A stretch of 64,000 bases of DNA, taken from assembly GCF_023806085.1 (NCBI RefSeq), contig NZ_JAMSLX010000001.1, positions 248,001-312,000 on the forward strand, given 5' to 3'. Under the pieces are notes generated by a model. That model was given only the letters and a program-made list of their open reading frames with translations, made no database searches and was not told the origin of the DNA. The DNA comes from Hephaestia sp. MAHUQ-44. GTDB lineage: Bacteria; Pseudomonadota; Alphaproteobacteria; Sphingomonadales; Sphingomonadaceae. Shown piece after piece: positions 28,216 to 38,849 of the stretch. A program made the translations under genes and the position numbers. Position 1 is the first letter of the stretch, and each line of letters opens with the position of its first letter.

Positions 28216-28899
28216 ATGGATGCGCCTTCGCCAGATTATATCGGCCATCGCAGCCGGTTGCGTGCGCGCCTGATCGCGGGCGGTGGCGACAGTTTGCTCG
28301 ACCACGAACTGATCGAATATCTGCTGATGCTCGCGGTGCCGCGGCGCGACACCAAGACGCTCGCCAAGCGGCTGCTCGCCGAATTCGGCGGGATGGCGGA
28401 GTTGCTCGCCGCCGATGCGGGGTCGATCGCGCGAGTGAAGGATGCCGGCGACAGCGTGGTCGCGGCGATCAAGATCGCGCAGGCGGTGGCGCTGCGCGTG
28501 CTCCAGGCGGAAGCATCGGCGCAGCCCGTGCTCGCCAATTGGCAGGCGCTGATCGATTATCTCACCGCGCGGCTGGCGCATCAGACGATCGAAAGCGTGC
28601 GCGTACTCCACCTCAACACGCGCAACATCCTGATCCGCGACGAGGAGATGAGTCGCGGGTCGATCGACGAATCGGCAGTCTATGTGCGCGAGGTGATCCG
28701 CCGCGCGATCGAGCTGGGCTCGGCGGCGCTGATCCTCGTCCACAACCACCCCTCGGGCGATCCCGCACCGAGCCGCGCCGATATCGAGATCACCCGCAAC
28801 GTGATCGAAGCGGGCAAACGGATGGGGATCGCCGTCCACGATCACCTCATCATCGGCCGCGGCGGCCATGCCAGCCTCAGGTCGATGGGGCTGATCTGA
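28216..28899 (+). CDS. radC: RadC family JAB-domain protein
   Basis: The protein is 227 aa. The N-terminal helix-hairpin-helix region includes LLDHELIEYLLMLA, and the C-terminal JAB/MPN metalloprotease-like domain has the zinc motif HNHPSGDPAPSRAD from residue 176 (His176, His178, Asp189). RadC was once assigned to repair; its biochemical role is still unclear. It is followed by purB after a 139-bp gap and is divergent from ydbH. Confidence 0.94.
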   Translation: MDAPSPDYIGHRSRLRARLIAGGGDSLLDHELIEYLLMLAVPRRDTKTLAKRLLAEFGGMAELLAADAGSIARVKDAGDSVVAAIKIAQAVALRVLQAEASAQPVLANWQALIDYLTARLAHQTIESVRVLHLNTRNILIRDEEMSRGSIDESAVYVREVIRRAIELGSAALILVHNHPSGDPAPSRADIEITRNVIEAGKRMGIAVHDHLIIGRGGHASLRSMGLI

Positions 28900-29037
28900 T
28901 CGTTCGGGGCACGGGGCGGCATGGCCCCGTGGTTTGTCGGCGCGGCCGGTCCCTGCTACCGCGCCCCTCGCCGCGACTCCGAGCCCGGTTTGCAACGAGA
29001 CGCCCTGCAACAACATTTCAGCAAAGGATTTGCCCGC

Positions 29038-30339
29038 ATGGTGCCGCGTTACGCCCGCCCCGCGATGTCGGATATCTGGACCCCCGAATCGCGCTTCCGC
29101 ATCTGGTTCGAGATCGAGGCGCACGCGACCGACGCGCTCGCCGAACTCGGCGTCGTCCCCAAGGAAGCCGCCAGGGCGATCTGGGAAAAGGGCGCGTTCG
29201 AGGTCGATCGGATCGACGCGATCGAGGCCGAGGTGAAACACGACGTCATCGCCTTCCTCACCAACGTCGCCGAGCATGTCGGCGAGCCCGCGCGCTTCAT
29301 GCATCAGGGCATGACCAGTTCCGACGTGCTCGACACCTGCCTTGCGGTGCAACTGGCGCGCGCGAGCGATATCCTGATCGACGATCTCGACAAATTGCTC
29401 GCGGCGATCAAGCGGCGCGCGTTCGAGCACAAGCTCACTCCCACGATCGGCCGCAGCCACGGCATCCATGCCGAGCCCGTCACCTTCGGGCTCAAGCTCG
29501 CGCAGGCCTATGCCGAGTTCGACCGCAACCGTGCGCGATTGAAGGCGGCGCGTGCCGATGTCGCGACCTGCGCGATTTCGGGCGCGGTCGGCACCTTTGC
29601 CAATATCGACCCCTCTGTCGAAGCGCATGTCGCCGAAAAGCTGGGGCTCACCGTCGAGCCGGTGTCGACCCAGGTCATCCCGCGTGACCGCCACGCGATG
29701 TTCTTCGCGACGCTGGGCGTGATTGCGAGTTCGATCGAGCGGCTGGCGACCGAAGTGCGCCACCTGCAACGCACCGAGGTGCTCGAGGCCGAGGAATATT
29801 TCTCGCCCGGCCAGAAGGGCTCGTCGGCGATGCCGCACAAGCGCAATCCGGTGCTGACCGAGAATCTGACCGGCCTGGCGCGGATGGTGCGTGGCTATGT
29901 GACCCCGGCGCTGGAGAACGTGGCGCTGTGGCATGAGCGCGATATATCGCACTCTTCCGTCGAGCGCTTCATCGGGCCGGATGCCACGATCACGCTCGAT
30001 TTCGCGCTCGCGCGGCTGACGAGCGTGATCGACAAGCTGGTCGTCTACCCCGAGCGGATGCAGAAGAATCTCGATCGGATGGGCGGCCTCGTCCATTCGC
30101 AGCGCGTGCTGCTGGCGCTGACGCAAGCCGGCGTGAGCCGCGAGGACGCGTACCGGCTGGTGCAGCGCAACGCGATGAAGGTGTGGGATTCGGACGGCAC
30201 GCTGTCGCTGATGGAGTTGCTCAAGGCCGATCCCGACGTGACCGCCGCGCTGTCGGCCGACGAGATCGAGGCGCGCTTCGACCTCGACTATCACCTCAAG
30301 CATGTCGACACGATCTTCGCGCGCGTGTTCGGCGCTTAA
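29038..30339 (+). CDS. purB: Adenylosuccinate lyase
   Basis: The enzyme acts twice in purine synthesis, cleaving SAICAR and adenylosuccinate. The protein is 433 aa from ATG 29038, with AAAGGA upstream. The fumarase/aspartase-superfamily signature GSSAMPHKRNP lies near residues 260-271, with the catalytic Ser in the flexible loop. TSSDVLDTCLAVQL and GRSHGIHAEPVTFG are the other substrate-binding segments. It stands alone; a hairpin of family H follows the stop. Confidence 0.97.
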   Translation: MVPRYARPAMSDIWTPESRFRIWFEIEAHATDALAELGVVPKEAARAIWEKGAFEVDRIDAIEAEVKHDVIAFLTNVAEHVGEPARFMHQGMTSSDVLDTCLAVQLARASDILIDDLDKLLAAIKRRAFEHKLTPTIGRSHGIHAEPVTFGLKLAQAYAEFDRNRARLKAARADVATCAISGAVGTFANIDPSVEAHVAEKLGLTVEPVSTQVIPRDRHAMFFATLGVIASSIERLATEVRHLQRTEVLEAEEYFSPGQKGSSAMPHKRNPVLTENLTGLARMVRGYVTPALENVALWHERDISHSSVERFIGPDATITLDFALARLTSVIDKLVVYPERMQKNLDRMGGLVHSQRVLLALTQAGVSREDAYRLVQRNAMKVWDSDGTLSLMELLKADPDVTAALSADEIEARFDLDYHLKHVDTIFARVFGA

Positions 30340-30363
30340 GCGCTAACCCAAGGCTGCATCGCG

Positions 30364-30420
30364 GCGGCGCCGGCCCGCTCCCTGTCACCCAAAAACGGTG
30401 CGGGAGCAGGCCGGCGCCGC
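30364..30420. repeat. Hairpin of family H, copy 3 (after purB)
   Basis: The arms 30364-30382 and 30402-30420 pair in 18 of 19 positions (one C-A mismatch). The outer GCGGCGCCGGCCCGCTCCC shares the core of copies 1 and 2, but the loop differs and contains a further CACC...GGTG pair. It lies 24 bases after the purB stop and is a candidate terminator. Confidence 0.8.
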
Positions 30421-30591
30421 TTTCGTTTGTCCGATCGTCGGCGTGATGCAGATCGTTACGCCTGCGAATGCGTTTGCTGCAAGTGCGAAGAAGCTCTTTG
30501 CGGTTGTCCTTTTTTCTGCCGTACCTATCTATGTTGCACCGCAACGGAGCGGAGGCCGGGCAAGGGGCTCGGCAAGATGAGGAGACCGTAC

Positions 30592-30675
30592 ATGAGCAAA
30601 TATGAGACGACGGCGTTCGGCGCCGTGGCCCTGATTGCCCAGGCGCTGGTCGTGGCCGCGATCTTCGCGCCCTAA
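30592..30675 (+). CDS. 27-aa single-span membrane microprotein
   Basis: A strong GAGGAG precedes ATG 30592 at correct spacing. The 27-aa product starts MSKYETTAFGAV and is otherwise one uninterrupted hydrophobic helix ending in IFAP. A GC-rich terminator-like hairpin with a T-rich tail follows 16 bases after the TAA. Leader, ribosome site, frame and terminator together look like a complete small transcription unit. No family is recognised. An upstream in-frame ATG at 30577 would add five residues but has no ribosome site of its own. Confidence 0.65.
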   Translation: MSKYETTAFGAVALIAQALVVAAIFAP

Positions 30676-30691
30676 ACAGGTTTCGGCGATC

Positions 30692-30747
30692 CCGCCTACC
30701 GCACCATCGGGTGCGGTGGGCGGCAACCGACGCTTTTCTTTTCTTCG
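30692..30747 (+). terminator. Intrinsic terminator after the microprotein gene
   Basis: CCGCCtACCGCACC (30692-30705) pairs with GGTGCGGTgGGCGG (30710-30723) around a short ATCG loop region, with one T-G wobble pair. A T-rich tract (CTTTTCTTTTCTT) follows from about 30733. Confidence 0.7.
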
Positions 30748-30806
30748 ATGACCGCGATTGGCCACAGCGCCCGGTGTGAGTCCACCCGACGCGCTATCGC
30801 GTTACA

Positions 30807-30908
30807 GCGATTTCGGGCCAGATGGAATCGTCCGGCGGCTCGGAAATAACGACAAACAAAAGATACTTCAGCGCCGAGGCGGTTCGATCAGAACCGGATC
30901 GAGGCTAG
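30807..30908. repeat. Two-hairpin element, family T copy A
   Basis: Two imperfect hairpins (about 30813-30842 and 30871-30904) are joined by a linker containing CAAACAAAAGATA. Alignment with 56344-56445 is nearly continuous. The right end contains the CTA that is the dnaJ stop codon, as copy B contains the stop of the CPBP gene. Confidence 0.85.
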
Positions 30909-32035
30909 CCGCCGACGGCTTTCTTCATCTTCGCGAAAAAGCCCGTCGATTCAGGGCATTCCTCACCGGTTTCGGTCTCGCGGAACGCCTGAAGCAACTC
31001 TTTCTGGCGCGCGCTCAAGCGGGTCGGCGTTTCGACCTCGATCCGGATCACCAGATCACCGCGCCCCCTGCCCTGCAACACCGGCATCCCCGCACCCCGA
31101 TGGCGCAATTCGCGCCCCGACTGGATTCCCGCCGGAATCTTGATCTCGTAGGTCTCACCGTCGGGATTGGGAATGTCGATCGTGCCGCCCAGCGCAGCGG
31201 TGGTAAAGCTGATCGGCGCGCGCGTATAAAGCGTCGTCCCCTCACGCTCGAACAGCGCATGGCGTGCGACGTGGATGAAAATATACAGATCGCCCGGCGG
31301 CGCGCCGCGCGCGCCCGCTTCGCCTTCGCCCGACAGGCGGATGCGGGTGCCCTCGTCGACCCCGGCGGGAATATTGACGCTCAGCGTCTTGGTCGTGTCG
31401 ACCCGGCCCTCGCCGCGGCAATGACGGCACGGATCGGCGATCGTCTCGCCCGCCCCCGCGCACGATGGGCAGGCGCGCTCGACGACGAAGAAGCCCTGCT
31501 GCGCGCGCACCTTGCCCATGCCGCCACAGGTGCGGCAGGTCTGGGCCTCGGTGCCCGGCGTGGCGCCCGATCCCTCGCACGTATCGCACGCACCCGACAC
31601 GTCGATCGTGATGTCGGCCGACTTGCCGTGAAACGCCTCGTCGAGCGTGATTTCGAGATCGTAGCGCAGATCAGCGCCCCGGCGCGCCTGCGGGCGACCA
31701 CGCGCGGCACCACCGCCCATGAACTCGCCGAAAATATCCTCGAAAATGTCGCTGAACGCGCCGAAATCGCCCGCGCCGCCGCCACCACGATGGCCGCCGC
31801 CGCCGTTGGTGAAGGCGGCATGGCCGAAGCGATCGTACGCGGCCCGCCTCTGCGGGTCCTTGAGGCATTCATACGCCTCGTTGACCGCCTTGAACTTGGC
31901 CTCGTGCTCCTTGCACCCGCCGTGCTTGTCGGGGTGCAGATTGATCGCGAGGCGGCGATAGGCGGATTTGAGCGTCGCCGCATCCGCATCGCGCGCGCAG
32001 CCGAGCAGCTCATAATAATCGATCTGGCTGGTCAT
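30905..32035 (-). CDS. dnaJ: Molecular chaperone DnaJ
   Basis: This is the Hsp40 co-chaperone stimulating DnaK. The protein is 376 aa. The J domain (residues 5-70) has the HPD motif in [11 protein letters not shown] Gly-rich segment ([16 protein letters not shown]) follows, then four CxxCxGxG-type zinc repeats ([32 protein letters not shown]) and the C-terminal client-binding domain. It lies 123 bases downstream of dnaK, probably cotranscribed from the RpoH promoter, with a palindromic element between. Confidence 0.98.
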   Translation of the reverse strand: MTSQIDYYELLGCARDADAATLKSAYRRLAINLHPDKHGGCKEHEAKFKAVNEAYECLKDPQRRAAYDRFGHAAFTNGGGGHRGGGGAGDFGAFSDIFEDIFGEFMGGGAARGRPQARRGADLRYDLEITLDEAFHGKSADITIDVSGACDTCEGSGATPGTEAQTCRTCGGMGKVRAQQGFFVVERACPSCAGAGETIADPCRHCRGEGRVDTTKTLSVNIPAGVDEGTRIRLSGEGEAGARGAPPGDLYIFIHVARHALFEREGTTLYTRAPISFTTAALGGTIDIPNPDGETYEIKIPAGIQSGRELRHRGAGMPVLQGRGRGDLVIRIEVETPTRLSARQKELLQAFRETETGEECPESTGFFAKMKKAVGG

Positions 32036-32049
32036 CGTCGGCCCCCGCC

Positions 32050-32146
32050 CACCCCGTCATCCCCGGCGATCCGGGGAACCCGCATCCTCATCCATCGCGT
32101 GGGACGGCAAGGAGCCAGCTTCCCGCTGGCGCGGGAATGACGGGTG
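32050..32146. repeat. Compound palindromic element between dnaK and dnaJ
   Basis: Outer partly matching arms (ACCCCGTCAT and ATGACGGGT) enclose two internal hairpins: CCCCGG-CGAT-CCGGGG and GCCAGC-TTCCC-GCTGGC. It lies within the presumed dnaK-dnaJ transcript and could affect processing or relative expression. Confidence 0.6.
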
Positions 32147-32158
32147 GTGCGCATTCGC

Positions 32159-34069
<1,911 letters not shown>

Positions 34070-34154
34070 AATCCCTCGTTGGCCCCGACTATTAAAACAG
34101 ATTCGGCTGCACACGCCGCCGAAGCGACGGCGCGCGCAACCGTTACGTGATCGG

Positions 34155-34182
34155 ATATAGGGGGGCTTGTCCTTGCCGCAAG
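34155..34182 (-). promoter_or_regulatory. RpoH (sigma-32) promoter of dnaK-dnaJ
   Basis: On the minus strand CTTG (34182-34179), a 17-base spacer and CCTATAT (34161-34155) match the alphaproteobacterial heat-shock consensus CTTG-N17/18-CYTATNT. The start point would lie about 80 bases before the dnaK ATG. Confidence 0.8.
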
Positions 34183-34235
34183 ATTGCCGCGCTCGTAGAA
34201 TGCGCTTGTCCCGAAGCTGCACAAGAGAGCTTACG

Positions 34236-34688
34236 TTGAAACTTGCCCCCGTTGCCCTTGCCCTTGCGGCCGTTGCCACGCTGTCCGGCTGCCAGACGCA
34301 GGATGACATTTATGTCACCGATGCGTGGGTGCGACTGGCCGCGGTCGAGGGCCGCCCCGCGGCGGCCTATTTCACGCTGCACGGCTATTCGAAGGATTCG
34401 ACGCTGATCGACGTCGCCAACCCGGTGTCGCTGCGCACCGAGATCCACGAGACGATGACGCACGACAACATGTCGACCATGGCGGCGATCACCGCGGTGC
34501 CGCTCCCCGCCAAATCGACCGTGGCGTTCACGCCCGGCGGCAAGCACGTCATGCTGTTCGACGTCAATCCGTCGGTCAAACCCGGATCGACGATCCCGCT
34601 GACGCTGACCTTCACCGGCTTCCCGCGGATCGAAGTCGATGCGGTCGTGGTCGCCGCGGGCGATCCCGCGCCGTTCAAGGACAAGTGA
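34236..34688 (+). CDS. Copper chaperone PCu(A)C-like lipoprotein
   Basis: The protein is 150 aa from TTG 34236, with AAGAGAG 6 bases upstream; this start gives a clean lipoprotein signal ([18 protein letters not shown]). An ATG further upstream would spoil the signal. The mature part has the PCuAC fold: [21 protein letters not shown], the Met/His cluster [14 protein letters not shown] and KHVMLFDV. These His/Met residues bind Cu(I) for delivery to cytochrome oxidase. It is divergent from dnaK and followed by the HEXXH protein. Confidence 0.88.
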   Translation: MKLAPVALALAAVATLSGCQTQDDIYVTDAWVRLAAVEGRPAAAYFTLHGYSKDSTLIDVANPVSLRTEIHETMTHDNMSTMAAITAVPLPAKSTVAFTPGGKHVMLFDVNPSVKPGSTIPLTLTFTGFPRIEVDAVVVAAGDPAPFKDK

Positions 34689-34692
34689 GCGA

Positions 34693-35148
34693 TTGACCGC
34701 GCGGCCGCTCACCAGCGGCGAGATCGCGCTCGCCCGCGGCGTGTTCGGCGACGCGATCGATTACCGCCAGGCGACGATCGCGCGGACGAAATGGGCGTTT
34801 TTCCAGCCGCGCCGTGTGGTGATGGCGCCATCGGGCTGCATCCATTTCCATCCCCGAGGCACGCTCTATCGCGACGATTTCGCCGCCGCCGCGCTCATCG
34901 ACCAGGGGCTGTTCATCCACGAGATGACGCATGTGTGGCAGCACCAGAAGGGCATCTTCCTGCCGATCGCGCGACACCCCTTCTGCCGCTACGGCTATGC
35001 GCTCCATCCCGGCTGGCCGCTCGTGCGCTACGGGATCGAGCAGCAGGCCGAGATCGTCCGCCACGCCTTCCTGCTGCGCGCCGGCGCGATCGTGGCGGGG
35101 GCGCCGCCGCTCGGCCAATATGAAAGCGTGCTTCCGTTTCGCGTGTGA
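34693..35148 (+). CDS. HEXXH zincin-like hypothetical protein
   Basis: I use the TTG at 34693, five bases past the preceding stop, giving 151 aa; no ATG fits before the conserved region. The centre has IHEMTHVWQHQKG, a HExxH zinc-metalloprotease motif followed by a further His. GIEQQAEIVRHAFLL could supply the third, Glu/His ligand. There is no signal peptide. Similar proteins are sometimes labelled Vgr-related, but no type VI genes are near. The function is unknown. Close spacing suggests cotranscription with the PCuAC gene. Confidence 0.72.
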   Translation: MTARPLTSGEIALARGVFGDAIDYRQATIARTKWAFFQPRRVVMAPSGCIHFHPRGTLYRDDFAAAALIDQGLFIHEMTHVWQHQKGIFLPIARHPFCRYGYALHPGWPLVRYGIEQQAEIVRHAFLLRAGAIVAGAPPLGQYESVLPFRV

Positions 35149-35185
35149 GGCATGATCGGCGGATCGACTCGGCAGGAACAGCCCC

Positions 35186-35581
35186 ATGTCCGACCGCGAA
35201 ATATCCGACCGCGAACCGCGCCTTGTGGCGATCATCCCCTGCAACGATCTCGACGCCGCCGAGGCGTGGTGGAACCGGCTCGGCTTCCGGCGCCCGCCCG
35301 ATCAGGATTATCCCGGCTATCGCATGCTTGCCGACGACGAGGGCAGCGAGGTGCACCTCAACCAATCGGCCGAGGGATGGGTGGTGCCGAGCCACAATCC
35401 GTTCGGCGTTTACCTCTACACGCGCCGCGTCGCGCAGATCGCCGCGGCGATGCGCGGCTTTGTCATCGAGCCCGGCAAGGCGCCCGAGCACAAGCCCTGG
35501 GGGATGTACGAATGCGCGCTCCACGGGCCGGACGGGCTGCTGGTGCGGATCGGCTGGCCGAGCCGGTTGGTTGAGGGGTAG
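35186..35581 (+). CDS. VOC-family (glyoxalase/bleomycin-resistance fold) protein
   Basis: The 131-aa protein has the beta-alpha-beta-beta-beta repeats of the vicinal oxygen chelate fold: LVAIIPCNDLDAAEAWWNRLGF opens the first module and MYECALHGPDGLLVRIG closes the second. EVHLNQS contributes the His of the usual metal site. Length and architecture match bleomycin-binding or small glyoxalase-like proteins; the ligand is not predictable. AGGA lies upstream of the ATG. Confidence 0.82.
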   Translation: MSDREISDREPRLVAIIPCNDLDAAEAWWNRLGFRRPPDQDYPGYRMLADDEGSEVHLNQSAEGWVVPSHNPFGVYLYTRRVAQIAAAMRGFVIEPGKAPEHKPWGMYECALHGPDGLLVRIGWPSRLVEG

Positions 35582-35615
35582 TCAGGTCGCATGCGGCCCC
35601 ATAGCGGACATTGGC

Positions 35616-35774
35616 TCAACGAATGGCAGCACAATCCTGGCCGCGAGTCATAGCCCCCACGACGATGCTGCCTCGGCCAATACACTCATTTGCACTGGTG
35701 ATTTTCCAGAGCAGGCCTGCAACGAAGAGCCCCGCACAGGCAACAATGAGCAGTAGTGGATAAAAGCGCTTCAC
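35616..35774 (-). CDS. Possible 52-aa single-span membrane protein
   Basis: A minus-strand frame from GTG 35774 encodes 52 aa: a basic start (KRFYP), a hydrophobic helix LLLIVACAGLFVAGLLW, and a short polar tail with two cysteines (ANECIGRG and GQDCAAIR). It fills most of the gap between the VOC gene and the LD-carboxypeptidase. The GTG start has only a weak GAAG upstream. Codon usage is less GC-biased than in neighbouring genes. No family is recognised. Confidence 0.42.
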   Translation of the reverse strand: MKRFYPLLLIVACAGLFVAGLLWKITSANECIGRGSIVVGAMTRGQDCAAIR

Positions 35775-35855
35775 CTGCCGATCTTCAGCGACGGCATTAA
35801 CTACGTCAATGTCCGCTCTCCACCAATCTCGGCCACTCCCGACCGGCTCCCCGCG

Positions 35856-36671
35856 CTAGATCACCCCGAACGGCACCACATGGTTGTCCGCATCATGGCC
35901 GATCTCCGCGCGGCCGAGATAGGGGACGCCCATCTCGCCGCACCAGCGGGTGATCATCTGTTCGGGGGTTTCGGCGAACGGGGGATCGTTTTCCTGCACG
36001 TCGCGGATCGCGCCGAGGCGGATGCCGGCCAGCCCCTTGAGCTGGGTCGCGTGCGCGATCTGGAACAGCATTCGATCGATCCGGTAGAGCGGTTCCGACA
36101 CTTCCTCGATCATCAGCACGTGATCGGTGAGATCGGGGAGCCAGGGGGTGCCGATCATCGCCGCGAGGATCGCGAGGTTGAACGCCGCGGCGGGGCGGCC
36201 GCCGAGATTGGGCTCGAGCCCCTTGGGGTCGCGCGCCGTCAGCCAGGCGAGGCTGCGCGTCACCGCGATGTCGCCGCTCGCGCGATCCACGTCGATCGGC
36301 ATCGGCCCGTGCGCGGGGCGCCCGATCCGCCGCGCATAGAGCGCGCCCAGCAGGAAGCCGGTATCCGAATAGCCGAGATACGCCTTGGCGTGCGCCGCCG
36401 GGCCGAGCGCATCCATCACCCGCGTCAGGATCCGGTTCGAGCCATAGCCGCCGCGCCCGAACCAGATCGCGTCGATCGTGGGGTCGTTCGCCATGCCGAC
36501 GAACGCCGCTGCGCGCTGATCGTCGCTGCCGGCGAAATGCCCGGCCGAAAGGAAACATTGCGGATCGATCACCAGATCGACCTCGGGAAAGACGAGCGCG
36601 GCGAAGGCGGCGATCCGTGCTGCGACGCGATCGTCCAGCTCGCGTGCGGGTGCGACGATCCCGATCCGCAT
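35856..36671 (-). CDS. LD-carboxypeptidase (peptidase S66 family)
   Basis: The protein is 271 aa from ATG 36671, with AAGGAGG upstream. IGIVAPARELDDRVA opens the fold, and IWFGRGGYGSNRIL carries the nucleophile region. VLMIEEVSEPLYRIDRML provides the Glu, and the C-terminal GHDADNHVVPFGV the His of the Ser-Glu-His triad. S66 enzymes trim the terminal D-Ala of muropeptides in the cytoplasm for recycling. It is divergent from a Mur ligase-like gene, which would act on related muropeptides. Confidence 0.9.
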   Translation of the reverse strand: MRIGIVAPARELDDRVAARIAAFAALVFPEVDLVIDPQCFLSAGHFAGSDDQRAAAFVGMANDPTIDAIWFGRGGYGSNRILTRVMDALGPAAHAKAYLGYSDTGFLLGALYARRIGRPAHGPMPIDVDRASGDIAVTRSLAWLTARDPKGLEPNLGGRPAAAFNLAILAAMIGTPWLPDLTDHVLMIEEVSEPLYRIDRMLFQIAHATQLKGLAGIRLGAIRDVQENDPPFAETPEQMITRWCGEMGVPYLGRAEIGHDADNHVVPFGVI

Positions 36672-36728
36672 GGCGCCTCCTTGTCCCGATCTTGTGCCCA
36701 ATCCCGAAACCGTCGATAGCCCGCGGTC

Positions 36729-38120
36729 ATGAGCGACGGCAAATCCTACTTCTTCGTCGGCATCGGCGGCAGCGGCATGATGCCGCTGGCGATGATCCTT
36801 TCAGGGCGCGGGGCGCGCGTCTCGGGCTCGGATCGCGCGCTCGATGCAGGCCGCGTGCCCGCCAAGTTCGTGGCGCTCGCCGCGCGCGGGATCGCGCTGT
36901 TTCCGCAGGACGGCAGCGGGATCACCTCCCCCGACCAGATCGTCGTCGCCTCGGCCGCGATCGAAGAGACGGTGCCCGACATGGTCGCCGCCGCGCGGGT
37001 GGGCGCCGAGCGGCTGCGGCGAGCCGATCTGCTCGCGTCGCTGTTCAACGCTGCCGTGCTGCCGATCGGGGTAGCGGGCACCAGCGGCAAATCGACCGTC
37101 ACCGGCATGATCGGCTGGATCCTGCACCAGACCGGCCGCGACCCGACGGTGATGAACGGCGCGGTGATGACCAATTTCGTCGCGCCCGACGCGCCGTTCG
37201 CGAGCGCCTTGGTGGGAAGCGGCGACGCCTTCGTCAGCGAGGTCGACGAGAGCGACGGCTCGATCGCGCTCTATCGCCCGCAGATCGCGGTGCTCAACAA
37301 CGTCAGCCTCGATCACAAGAGCCTCGAGGAATTGCGCGTGCTGTTCGGCGGCTTCATCGGCCATGCCGCGCGCGCGATCATCAACATGGACAATGACGAG
37401 GGCGCCGCGCTGGCACTTGCGCTGCCCGACGCGCGCCGGCTGACGGTGGCGATCGAGCGCGAGGCCGATCTGGCCGCGGCGAACCTCGATCCACGGCCGT
37501 TCGGGATCGATTTCGACCTGACCGAGCGCGGTGCGGCGCCGATCCGCGTGTCGCTTCAGGTGCCGGGGCGCCACAATGTCTCGAACGCGCTTGCCGCGAT
37601 CGGCGCGGCGCGCGCGGCAGGGGTGCCGCTTGCCGATGCCGCCGCAGCGATTGGCGGCTTCACCGGGCTCAAGCGGCGGATGGAGCGGATCGGCGCGGCG
37701 AACGGCATCACCGTGATCGACGATTTCGGGCACAATCCGGACAAGATCGCCGCCACGCTCGATACGCTCCACGCCTTTCCCGGCCGGCTGCTGATCCTGT
37801 TCCAGCCGCACGGCTATGGCCCGTTGAAGGTGATGCGGCACGAACTGGTCGCGAGCCTCGCCGAACGGCTCACGCCCGAGGATATGCTGGTGCTGCCCGA
37901 TCCGGTCTATCAGGGCGGCACCGTAACCCGCGAGGTGACCAGCGCCGACATCGTCGCCGATCTCGCCGCCGCCGGTGTGCGCGCGCACTACATGCCGCTA
38001 CGCGACGATGCCGCCGCTTTTCTCATCGGCGAGGCCCGGCCCGGCGACCGCATCATCGTGATGGGCGCGCGCGACGACACGTTGAATATCCTCGCTCACC
38101 AGATGCTCGACCGGCTCTGA
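36729..38120 (+). CDS. Mur ligase family protein, MurC/Mpl-like, atypical
   Basis: The protein is 463 aa with three-domain Mur ligase architecture. The N-terminal [17 protein letters not shown] is MurC/Mpl-like. The P-loop reads GTSGKST instead of the usual GT(H/N)[14 protein letters not shown] is the MurC-type acidic motif. The C-terminal domain has [10 protein letters not shown] where MurC/Mpl normally has DD(Y/F)(A/G)HHP. Position next to an LD-carboxypeptidase suggests peptidoglycan recycling, as for Mpl, but the changes leave the substrate open. A separate true MurC would be expected elsewhere in a dcw cluster. Confidence 0.82.
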   Translation: MSDGKSYFFVGIGGSGMMPLAMILSGRGARVSGSDRALDAGRVPAKFVALAARGIALFPQDGSGITSPDQIVVASAAIEETVPDMVAAARVGAERLRRADLLASLFNAAVLPIGVAGTSGKSTVTGMIGWILHQTGRDPTVMNGAVMTNFVAPDAPFASALVGSGDAFVSEVDESDGSIALYRPQIAVLNNVSLDHKSLEELRVLFGGFIGHAARAIINMDNDEGAALALALPDARRLTVAIEREADLAAANLDPRPFGIDFDLTERGAAPIRVSLQVPGRHNVSNALAAIGAARAAGVPLADAAAAIGGFTGLKRRMERIGAANGITVIDDFGHNPDKIAATLDTLHAFPGRLLILFQPHGYGPLKVMRHELVASLAERLTPEDMLVLPDPVYQGGTVTREVTSADIVADLAAAGVRAHYMPLRDDAAAFLIGEARPGDRIIVMGARDDTLNILAHQMLDRL

Positions 38121-38193
38121 ACCCGCCCCGACGACGGAACGCGCACGCCTGTCGGCCGTTCGCTTCGATATCGGACGGACAAGGACGGGCATC

Positions 38194-38469
38194 ATGAACT
38201 TCAAACGAATCGGCATCGGACTGGGTGGCATCGCGGGTGCGGCGCTGGCAGTGGTGGGCGGCGCGCTGCTGTACGACGTCGCCACGCGCAAGGCAGCCCA
38301 ACGCAAAGGCGATCGCGCGCCCGATCTCGCCGAAGACGCACCCCGCCCCGGCCCCGACGACCGCGCGCCCGACGCCTTCCGCCCCGACCCCACCGCGCCC
38401 GTCCCGGCCACCGAGCGCGACGCGCTGGCACCCGCGACGATACCGGTCAGCGAACCCCTCGATCGTTGA
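38194..38469 (+). CDS. Small single-span membrane protein with Pro/Asp-rich tail
   Basis: The 91-aa protein has a short basic start (MNFKRIG), one Gly/Ala-rich hydrophobic segment (GLGGIAGAALAVVGGALLY) and a long disordered tail rich in Pro, Asp and Ala. AAGGA precedes the ATG. No domain is recognised. It follows the Mur ligase by 73 bases and may be cotranscribed; an envelope role is only a guess. Confidence 0.6.
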   Translation: MNFKRIGIGLGGIAGAALAVVGGALLYDVATRKAAQRKGDRAPDLAEDAPRPGPDDRAPDAFRPDPTAPVPATERDALAPATIPVSEPLDR

Positions 38470-38471
38470 GG

Positions 38472-38849
38472 CTATTTCCCGCCGCTGCGCCGGGTGAGCG
38501 CGGCGACGCAGCTCGCGCGGTCGATCGGGGTGCCGTCGCGCTGGCGGGCGTCGAGATAGGTGACGCGCGGCTCGGCGCCCTTTTCGGGATAGAGATAGGC
38601 GTCGAGCACGCAGATCGGGCTCTGGAACTGAAGCTTGCGGCCCGCGCCCTCGCGGAAATCGGCGTCGGGCGTGCCGAACAACGCGGCCAGCCCCGCCGCA
38701 TTCTGCCCCATGACGCGTTCGAGCCCGGCAATGCCGACCGGCATCGCGACACGCCCGGGCGCGCGCGACGTTCCCGCCGGCGGGGCGACCGCCGTCGCGC
38801 ACCCCGCGAGCAGCAACAATCCCGCCAGCCCGGCAACCAAGGTCTTCAT
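38472..38849 (-). CDS. Hypothetical lipoprotein
   Basis: The protein is 125 aa from ATG 38849. The signal MKTLVAGLAGLLLLAGC ends in a LAGC lipobox. The mature part contains ERVMGQNAAGLAALFGTPD and FREGAGRKLQF, a pattern resembling small outer-membrane lipoproteins of the SmpA/OmlA-like (BamE) fold, though too divergent for a firm call. A conserved Cys pair (SPICVLDAYLYP and ASCVAAL) could form a disulfide. It is convergent with the 91-aa gene, 2 bases apart. Confidence 0.7.
   Translation of the reverse strand: MKTLVAGLAGLLLLAGCATAVAPPAGTSRAPGRVAMPVGIAGLERVMGQNAAGLAALFGTPDADFREGAGRKLQFQSPICVLDAYLYPEKGAEPRVTYLDARQRDGTPIDRASCVAALTRRSGGK

Noticed and set aside
28147..30303. 718-codon open frame antisense to radC and purB
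   Set aside because: It spans two well-supported genes and their gap with no domain of its own.
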